From DATAQC01 sp038238185 (GTDB lineage: Bacteria; Actinomycetota; Acidimicrobiia; Acidimicrobiales; AC-14), in NCBI GenBank assembly GCA_038238185.1, contig JBBRXY010000126.1, forward strand, positions 1 through 6,774: 6,774 bases of DNA, read 5' to 3'. Under the pieces are notes generated by a model. It was not told where the DNA came from and searched no databases. It saw only the letters and a program-made list of their open reading frames with translations. Shown piece by piece: positions 1-4,759 of the stretch (position 1 is its first letter; each line of letters opens with the position of its first letter). The translations under genes were made by a program, and so were the position numbers.

Positions 1-121
1 CGAGGGTGATGGCGTGTGGGCGGGGTCGGCGTCGAGGGCCCGGCGGTAGTACTCCTCGGCCCGGTCGGGGTCCTTGCGCACGTTCTCCAGGAAGTTGGCG
101 TAGTGGACGAGGGTGATGGCG
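1..121. repeat. Two direct copies of a 14-bp segment, 107 bp apart
   Basis: The 14-mer CGAGGGTGATGGCG occurs at 1-14 and again at 108-121. On the minus strand both copies encode the opening of a TPR unit (Ala-Ile-Thr-Leu). The spacing is therefore that of the protein repeat, disturbed by an indel near 13-18, where the minus strand reads CACAC. Confidence 0.75.
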
Positions 122-122
122 C
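1..122 (-). pseudogene. Tetratricopeptide-repeat (TPR) gene fragment, frameshifted, runs off the left edge
   Basis: Read on the minus strand, bases 120 down to 16 encode one TPR-like unit: a helix ending YANFLENV, then a second helix DRAEEYYRRALDADPAH, the usual Ala/Tyr/Arg pattern of bacterial TPR arrays. The start of the next unit (Ala-Ile-Thr-Leu) is visible at 13-2 but in a different frame, because the two copies lie 107 bases apart, which is not a multiple of three. This is either two extra bases on a 35-residue period or one lost from a 36-residue period. No in-frame start codon with a ribosome site lies upstream before the toxin-antitoxin promoter. TPR arrays mediate protein-protein contacts, and no specific function can be given. 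I infer a decayed end of a TPR gene lying to the left. A live gene starting in another frame, or a sequencing error, cannot be excluded. Confidence 0.5.
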
Positions 123-149
123 TGGTGGGCTCATCGCCGCCGGGCGGGG

Positions 150-155
150 TACTAT
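150..155 (+). promoter_or_regulatory. Predicted -10 element of the toxin-antitoxin promoter (leaderless)
   Basis: TACTAT fits the TANNNT pattern of actinobacterial -10 boxes. It ends seven bases before the antitoxin ATG at 162, so transcription would start at or next to that ATG, giving a leaderless mRNA. No Shine-Dalgarno sequence precedes the ATG, which agrees. No good -35 hexamer is visible around 127-132. Prediction only. Confidence 0.5.
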
Positions 156-157
156 CT

Positions 158-180
158 GTCCATGGACGTTGTTCATGGAC
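158..180. promoter_or_regulatory. Candidate autoregulatory operator: palindrome plus a repeated half-site
   Basis: GTCCATGGAC at 158-167 is a perfect 10-bp palindrome, and its half CATGGAC recurs at 174-180, 13 bp after the copy at 161-167. The palindrome covers the predicted transcription start and the antitoxin ATG. Phd/YefM-type antitoxins are known to bind short palindromes at their own promoter and repress it, with the toxin acting as co-repressor. The operator role is inferred from position and symmetry. Confidence 0.4.
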
Positions 181-416
181 AAGACGAGCCGGTGATCGGC
201 GCGGGGGAGTTCAAGCAGCGGTGCCTCGCCCTGCTCGATCGCGTTGCTGAGTCGGGCGTCCCTCTGGTCGTCACCAAGCGGGGAAGGCCGGTCGCCCGGA
301 TCGTCCCCATCGAGCGCCCAGGCGCCCCCGTGAAGGGGAGCATCCGCATCCTGACCGCGGACGACGAAGAGCTGTTCTCCACGGGCGAAGGGTGGGAAGC
401 CGAAGGCCACCGATGA
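162..416 (+). CDS. Phd/YefM-family antitoxin of a type II toxin-antitoxin pair
   Basis: This 84-residue protein is predicted to bind and neutralise the PIN-domain RNase encoded next, and to repress their shared promoter. Residues 12-50 carry the family signature: a short strand (VIGAGEFKQRC), a helix (LALLDRVAESG), and the strand and turn VVTKRGRPVARIVP, which form the DNA-binding dimer fold. Residues 51-84 are acidic and probably disordered (DDEELFSTGEGWEAEG), as expected for the part that wraps the toxin. The length is normal for the family. The ATG at 162 was chosen because a -10 box lies just upstream, making the message leaderless. An in-frame GTG at 192 is the alternative and would keep the whole domain. 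The stop codon overlaps the toxin ATG (ATGA), so translation is probably coupled. Such antitoxins are sometimes labelled VapB. The family call is firm, but the exact start is less so. Confidence 0.9.
   Translation: MDVVHGQDEPVIGAGEFKQRCLALLDRVAESGVPLVVTKRGRPVARIVPIERPGAPVKGSIRILTADDEELFSTGEGWEAEGHR
402..406 (+). promoter_or_regulatory. Ribosome binding site of the toxin gene
   Basis: GAAGG lies six bases before the ATG at 413, inside the last codons of the antitoxin gene. It favours ATG 413 over the in-frame GTG at 392, which would add seven residues (MGSRRPP) ahead of the conserved PIN start MILLDTH. Confidence 0.6.
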
Positions 417-808
417 TCCTCCTCGACACCCACGTCCTGCTGTGGTGGGTGGAAGGCGGCGACAACCTGTCCACCGATGTGGCAGCAGCCCTGGACGAGG
501 AGACGCCCGCCCTGGTCAGTCCCGTCTCCTTCTGGGAGGTGGCGGTGCTCGTCGAGCGGCGACGGGTGACAGTCGACCGGGAGCTGACCCCCTGGGCTCG
601 GGACCTGGTCTCGAGTGGCTCGGTGCAGGTGGCCGACCTGACCGTCTCGGCGGCCGTCGCTGCCGCCCAGCTCACATCCTTCCCCGGCGACGCCGCCGAC
701 CGCTTCATCTACGCCACCGCTCGGGAGCGCGGCGTCTCGCTGGCCAGCAAAGACCGCCGCATTCGCGACCACGCCCGCGACCATCGCGACGTGAAGGTGA
801 TCTGGTGA
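413..808 (+). CDS. PIN-domain ribonuclease toxin, VapC-like
   Basis: This 131-residue protein is a predicted Mg2+-dependent endoribonuclease toxin held inactive by the upstream antitoxin. The whole chain is one PIN domain. It opens with MILLDTHVLLWW, giving the first acidic metal ligand D5. Others are E42 in SFWEVA, D96 in the block DAADRFIYATA, and D114 in ASKDRRIRD. All four expected acidic positions are present, so the active site looks intact. PIN toxins opening LLDTHxLLWW commonly pair with Phd-type antitoxins, as here. VapC toxins with known targets cut tRNA or rRNA, but the target here cannot be read from sequence. The gene overlaps the antitoxin stop by three bases and ends 7 bp short of the convergent ispG stop, with no terminator visible between them. 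Confidence 0.93.
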   Translation: MILLDTHVLLWWVEGGDNLSTDVAAALDEETPALVSPVSFWEVAVLVERRRVTVDRELTPWARDLVSSGSVQVADLTVSAAVAAAQLTSFPGDAADRFIYATARERGVSLASKDRRIRDHARDHRDVKVIW

Positions 809-815
809 GGTGATT

Positions 816-2054
816 TCAGCCCCCGCCGAGCTCTGTGCCTCCCGTCAAGTCCTTGTGGATCAGCTCCACCCGTTGTTCGACGGCGTTGGGATCGTCGCCC
901 TGGAGGTCGAGGAGCTCGAGGCGGGTGCGCTCGGCCTCCTCGGCCGCGCCGGCGTCGGCCGCGGCCAGGCGGGCCTCGAAACCCTCGGCCACCAGGCGCT
1001 CGGCCTCTTCGACCAAGGCAGCCACCATCTCGGACTCGGGCACCACCCGCACCACCTGGCCCCGCACGAACAGGTGGCCCTTGCCCCGGCCGGCGGCGAT
1101 ACCGAGGTCGGCGCTGCGGGCCTCTCCGGGTCCGTTGACCACACAGCCCATGACCGCCACCTGGATGGGCAGGTTTCGCGCCTCCAGTGCCTCTTGCGCC
1201 TCCTTGGCCACGGCGATCACGTCGACCTCGGCCCGGCCGCACGACGGGCAGGCGATGAGGTCGAGGCCCTTTCGCTCGCGCAGGCCCAGAGCCTCGAGCA
1301 GTTGGCGCCCGGCCCTGGCCTCCTCCACCGGATCGGCGGTGAGCGAGTAACGGATGGTGTCGCCGATGCCCTCGGCCAGCAGCGTGGCGATCCCCGCCGT
1401 GGCCTTGATCAGACCCTGGGGTGGCGGGCCCGCCTCGGTGACGCCGAGGTGGAGGGGGTGGTCGGTGACCTCCGAGAGCTGACGGTAGGCCTCGATCATG
1501 AGGGCCGGGTTGGATGCCTTCACCGAGATCTTCACGTCGGTGAAATCGACCTCGGCCAGGTAGGCGAGCTCCCGCTGCGCCGACTCGACCAGGGCCTCAG
1601 GGGTGGCGCCGCCGTGGCGGTCGGAGATGTCGGGGTCGAGGGACCCGGCGTTGACACCGATGCGGATCGGAACGCCGCGAGCCTTGGCCTCGGTGGCCAC
1701 CGCCTTGATCTGGTCGGGCTTGCGGATGTTGCCCGGGTTCAGACGCAGGCACTGCACGCCAGCCTCGAGGGCGGCCAGGGCCAGGCGGTACTGGAAATGG
1801 ATATCGGCCACGATGGGCACCGGCGACCGGGGGACGATGCGGGCCAGAGCCTCCGCCGCGTCGGCGTCGTTGCAGGTGCAACGCACGATGTCGGCCCCTG
1901 CACCCGCCAGCGCGTAGATCTGGGCGAGGGTGCCCTCGACGTCGGCCGTCTTGGTGATGGTCATCGACTGGACGCTCACTGGCGCCCCGCCGCCGACGGC
2001 GACATTGCCGACCTTGATCTGACGGGTCGCTCGACGCTCGAACGAGCCGGTCAC
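816..2054 (-). CDS. ispG: 4-hydroxy-3-methylbut-2-enyl diphosphate synthase (IspG/GcpE)
   Basis: IspG catalyses the penultimate MEP-pathway step: reductive ring opening of 2-C-methyl-D-erythritol 2,4-cyclodiphosphate to HMBPP, using a [4Fe-4S] cluster in the cytosol. The chosen protein has 412 residues. The N-terminal TIM-barrel part shows VQSMT, VADIHF, LRLNPGNI and RIGVNAGSLD. The cluster ligands are C269 and C272 (CPSCGR), C304 (MGCVVNGPGE) and E311, matching E. coli C270, C273, C305 and E312 within one residue. That match supports the GTG start at 2054, with GGGG eight bases upstream. An in-frame GTG at 2201 would run into the protease gene and add a tail that is not IspG-like. About 45 residues beyond the usual end (from about 365) form an Ala/Glu-rich, probably helical tail ending GGTELGGG. 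It is the last gene of the run. proS, often next in this locus in other bacteria, is not seen. Confidence 0.96.
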   Translation of the reverse strand: MTGSFERRATRQIKVGNVAVGGGAPVSVQSMTITKTADVEGTLAQIYALAGAGADIVRCTCNDADAAEALARIVPRSPVPIVADIHFQYRLALAALEAGVQCLRLNPGNIRKPDQIKAVATEAKARGVPIRIGVNAGSLDPDISDRHGGATPEALVESAQRELAYLAEVDFTDVKISVKASNPALMIEAYRQLSEVTDHPLHLGVTEAGPPPQGLIKATAGIATLLAEGIGDTIRYSLTADPVEEARAGRQLLEALGLRERKGLDLIACPSCGRAEVDVIAVAKEAQEALEARNLPIQVAVMGCVVNGPGEARSADLGIAAGRGKGHLFVRGQVVRVVPESEMVAALVEEAERLVAEGFEARLAAADAGAAEEAERTRLELLDLQGDDPNAVEQRVELIHKDLTGGTELGGG

Positions 2055-2149
2055 AACCTGATCCCCGTTCTCGTGCACGAAACGCGCAGCGAACCAGCGC
2101 GATTCGCGCGCAAGAACGGCGGGACAGGACGGGACCCGACGAGTCTCAT
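2051..2149 (-). other. Possible 32-codon coupling ORF between the protease gene and ispG
   Basis: An ATG at 2149 overlaps the protease stop (ATGA), and its frame stays open for 32 codons to a TGA at 2053-2051 that overlaps the GTG start of ispG (GTGA). The Arg-rich product (MRLVGSRPVPP...) resembles no family I recognise. It would carry ribosomes across the 91-base gap and reinitiate at ispG. Open frames of this length are common at high G+C, so it may be chance. No Shine-Dalgarno sequence precedes the ATG, though coupling would not need one. Confidence 0.25.
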
Positions 2150-3522
2150 TGGAAGGGGTTGGCCAGGGGGCGGAAGATGTCGAGCCAGATCGATACGCCA
2201 CCGAGCATGATCATCACCACGACCACAGCCGCCGTGAATGGCATCATCTTGGCCACGTCGGCCTGGTACCGCCGCTTCCCCCGGGATCGAACCCGTTCGT
2301 AGGTGGCGATGGCCAGATGGCCGCCGTCGAGGGGCAGGAGCGGGACCAGGTTGAACACACCGAGGAAGATATTGAAGATCACGAAGAGCTGCAGGACGTT
2401 GAGGAAACCGGTGTCCGCCGCTTGTCCGGCGATGCGGGCAACCCCCACGATGGACACGGGCCGGCTGGCGTCGGCGGCGGCCTTCGACTGGTTGGTGCTC
2501 TGGCCGGTGGCCAGCTTGGCGTAGTTGCCGAGCGAGTGAGGTGAGAAGAACGTGCCCAGCGCGGCGATCGACCGCCACGCCAGCTCGCCGGTGTCCTTCA
2601 CGGCGTTGACCACACCCACGGCCGGGTTGACCGTCTGGGTGGGGATCTGGGCACCGATCCCGATGTGACCCACCGTGGGGCCGTCCTCGACGGTGGCCTC
2701 CGGCGTGGCCGTGAGAGTCACCCGCTCACCGTGGCGCTCCACCACGAACGTGATGGGCTTGTCGGCTCGGGCCTGGATGTACGGCGGCAGGTCGAGCCAC
2801 TCGTTTACGGCGATGCCGTCGGCGGAGACGATCTTGTCGCCGACCTGGAAACCGGCCTTCTGGGCCGGGCTCTGGCCATTGCTGAGTTGGCTGATCTCAC
2901 CCACCGTGGTGTTCGACGAGTCGTAGTTGGGAATGCCCACGACCGTCCAAGCGAACGTCAGCACGATGACGGCGATCAGGAAGTGGGTGAAGATCCCGGC
3001 CGCGGCAACGATCATGCGCTTCGGGTAGGACTGCTGCCGGTAGGTGCGGGGCTCGTCGACTGGGTCGATGTCGCGTTCGAGATTGCTCATCCCGATGATC
3101 TTCACGTAGCCGCCGAGAGGAATGGCCTTGACGCCGTACTCGGTCTCGCCCCGCCGTATCGACCACAGACGGGGTCCGAACCCCACGAAGAACTCGGTGA
3201 CCTTCATGCCCGAGAGCTTGGCGGCGACGAAGTGGCCGCCCTCGTGGACCATGACGACTCCGAGGATGGCGAGCACGAACCCGACCACTCCGAATGTGTC
3301 GGTGACAATGGCGCCGACCACGACGACCAGAAGCACCCCGATCAGCGGCCCCAGCTGGCGCCACGTGCCCGTCGGTGCCTCGGGCACGGAGCCGGCACTC
3401 CGTTCGGGCACGGAGCCGGCACTCCGTTCGGGCACGGAGCCGGAAACGGACGGCGGAAGGGCCTCGTCGGCAGCCGGGATGTCCGGCGATGCCGGCGGCG
3501 GGCTGTCGTGAGTCTGGGTCAT
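2146..3522 (-). CDS. rseP: Site-2 intramembrane zinc metalloprotease, M50 family (RseP/Rip1-like)
   Basis: Predicted membrane protease that cleaves transmembrane segments, typically anti-sigma factors, in regulated intramembrane proteolysis. The 458-residue chain begins with a Pro/Ser/Glu-rich cytoplasmic tail (1-52) holding an 8-residue repeat. A first membrane segment at about 58-73 follows, then a second carrying the zinc motif VHEGGHF (H93, E94, H97). The block VGFGPRLWSIRRGETEYGVK (113-132) is typical of actinobacterial Rip1-like proteins. A hydrophobic segment at 171-195 precedes one PDZ domain (about 205-285). The third metal ligand D399 lies in LVPLLPLDGGHL, and a last membrane segment follows at about 430-450. 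The usual GPxxN in the third segment reads GIFTHF. The ATG at 3522 has GGAAGG 11 bases upstream, a long spacing. The gene sits 55 bp after dxr. The family is certain, but the substrate is unknown. Confidence 0.94.
   Translation of the reverse strand: MTQTHDSPPPASPDIPAADEALPPSVSGSVPERSAGSVPERSAGSVPEAPTGTWRQLGPLIGVLLVVVVGAIVTDTFGVVGFVLAILGVVMVHEGGHFVAAKLSGMKVTEFFVGFGPRLWSIRRGETEYGVKAIPLGGYVKIIGMSNLERDIDPVDEPRTYRQQSYPKRMIVAAAGIFTHFLIAVIVLTFAWTVVGIPNYDSSNTTVGEISQLSNGQSPAQKAGFQVGDKIVSADGIAVNEWLDLPPYIQARADKPITFVVERHGERVTLTATPEATVEDGPTVGHIGIGAQIPTQTVNPAVGVVNAVKDTGELAWRSIAALGTFFSPHSLGNYAKLATGQSTNQSKAAADASRPVSIVGVARIAGQAADTGFLNVLQLFVIFNIFLGVFNLVPLLPLDGGHLAIATYERVRSRGKRRYQADVAKMMPFTAAVVVVMIMLGGVSIWLDIFRPLANPFQ
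3380..3443 (-). repeat. 24-bp in-frame tandem repeat in the N-terminus of the protease gene
   Basis: A 24-bp unit occurs at 3380-3403 and 3404-3427, with a 16-base partial copy at 3428-3443, all identical. On the minus strand it encodes GSVPERSA, GSVPERSA and GSVPEAPT (residues 28-51), in the disordered cytoplasmic tail before the first membrane segment. Perfect identity suggests recent slippage expansion. Because the unit is eight codons, changes in copy number keep the frame. Confidence 0.9.
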
Positions 3523-3577
3523 CGGTGGGTTTTCCTTCCCGGTCTCTTGCGGCGTCGGCCCCCCCGGACTGATCAGC

Positions 3578-4747
3578 TCACCCGACAGCGGTCATTCTCA
3601 GTTGTACCGTCTCCTTGGCCCGCTGGCGAGCGCGGCGGTCTGCTTCGATGACGGCCTCGACGTCGTCGGCCGAGGCACCATCATGGCTCGCCAAAGTGTC
3701 CTGTATAACGTCGGCTATCCAGGCCCACGGCATGAGCCCTTCCCGAAAGGCATCCACGGCCACCTCGTTGGCGGCGTTGAGCCAGGCCGGTGCGGTTCCC
3801 CCGATACGGCCCGCCTGGTAGGCCAGGTCGAGGCAGGGAAAGGCCTGGCGGTCCGGGGGCTCGAAGTCGAGGCTCGTCACCGACGACCAGTCGAGGGCGC
3901 CGAACGCGACCGCACCGCGGTCGGGCCAGGCCAGGGCATAGCTGATCGGCAGGCGCATGTCTGGTCGGGAGAGCTGGGCCAGGGTGGCCCCGTCGGAGAA
4001 CTCCACCATGGAGTGGACGATCGACTGGGGGTGGACGACCACGTCGATCCGGTCGTAGTCGACCGCGAACAGCTCGTGGGCCTCGATCACCTCAAGCCCC
4101 TTGTTCATGAGCGTCGACGAGTCGATGGTGACCTTGGGACCCATTGTCCAGGTGGGATGGGCCAGGGCGTCGTCGAGGGTCACCGCCCGCAGATCGGCGG
4201 CCGACCGGCCCCGGAACGGCCCACCGCTGGCGGTGAGGACGATCCGGGCCACCCGACGGGCACCTCCGTCGCCGGTGGACTGCAAGCACTGGTGGACGGC
4301 GCAGTGCTCGGAGTCGACGGGGACGATCTCGGCTCCCGGCGTGGCCCGGGCCCGCTGCACCACCGGGCCTCCGGCAATCAGGGACTCCTTGTTGGCCAGG
4401 GCCAGCCGGGCGCCTGCCTCCAACGCCGCGAGGGTCACCGGGAGGCCGGCGAACCCGACGACACCGTTCACCACGACGTCGGCGCCGACGGCGATGGCGG
4501 CCAGGGCCCCCGGACCGGACAGCACCTCGGTGCCCACCGGCACCAGGTCGGCCAGCTCCCGGGCCCGGGAGGCGTCGGCCACAGCCACCCGCCGGGGCCG
4601 CAGACGCCGGGCCTGGTCGGCCAGGAGCTCCACTGACCGGGCCGCACCCAGGGCGACCACCCGGTACCGGTCAGGCTCAGCCTCGATGACCTCGATGGCC
4701 TGCGTGCCGATGGACCCGGTGGATCCCACCAGGCTGACGGACCTCAC
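3578..4747 (-). CDS. dxr: 1-deoxy-D-xylulose 5-phosphate reductoisomerase (Dxr/IspC)
   Basis: Dxr converts 1-deoxy-D-xylulose 5-phosphate to 2-C-methyl-D-erythritol 4-phosphate with NADPH and a divalent metal; this is the committed MEP step and the fosmidomycin target. The 389-residue length is normal. The NADPH loop GSTGSIG is at 8-14 and ANKESL at 118-123. Metal ligands are D145 and E147 (PVDSEH) and E219 (MNKGLEVIEAHELF). The substrate loop ASGGPF is at 173-178 and the mobile flap HPTWTMG at 197-203. The C-terminal domain has CLDLAYQAGRIGGTAPAWLN and AANEVAVDAF. The start is GTG (4747), giving MRSVSLVGSTG, only 12 bases after the cdsA stop, with a weak AGGG about 11 bases upstream; translation may be coupled. 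All catalytic residues I can place are present. It works with ispG two genes downstream in the same pathway. Confidence 0.97.
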   Translation of the reverse strand: MRSVSLVGSTGSIGTQAIEVIEAEPDRYRVVALGAARSVELLADQARRLRPRRVAVADASRARELADLVPVGTEVLSGPGALAAIAVGADVVVNGVVGFAGLPVTLAALEAGARLALANKESLIAGGPVVQRARATPGAEIVPVDSEHCAVHQCLQSTGDGGARRVARIVLTASGGPFRGRSAADLRAVTLDDALAHPTWTMGPKVTIDSSTLMNKGLEVIEAHELFAVDYDRIDVVVHPQSIVHSMVEFSDGATLAQLSRPDMRLPISYALAWPDRGAVAFGALDWSSVTSLDFEPPDRQAFPCLDLAYQAGRIGGTAPAWLNAANEVAVDAFREGLMPWAWIADVIQDTLASHDGASADDVEAVIEADRRARQRAKETVQLRMTAVG

Positions 4748-4759
4748 GGGCGCCGGACC

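Noticed and set aside
392..412. GTG at 392 as an alternative start for the toxin
   Set aside because: It would place seven unconserved residues before the PIN start MILLDTH and its upstream spacing is poor. ATG 413 has GAAGG six bases upstream and the typical ATGA overlap.
2055..2201. GTG at 2201 as the start of ispG
   Set aside because: It would overlap the end of the protease gene by 56 bases and add 49 residues unlike IspG. GTG 2054 aligns the cluster ligands with E. coli within one residue.
810..2210. Long open frame (466 codons) on the plus strand opposite ispG
   Set aside because: It mirrors ispG on the other strand. The minus-strand frame has all IspG motifs, while this one has no recognisable domain and is rich in Gly, His, Asp and Leu, as antisense frames of G+C-rich genes are.
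2665..3651. Open frame of 328 codons on the plus strand opposite the protease gene
   Set aside because: Antisense to a gene with clear HExxH, PDZ and LDG motifs. It runs across the dxr-protease gap and has no family signature or ribosome site that I can see.
3602..4636. Open frame of 344 codons on the plus strand opposite dxr
   Set aside because: Antisense image of dxr. Gly/His/Val-rich with no domain; the open frame is explained by G+C-biased third positions.
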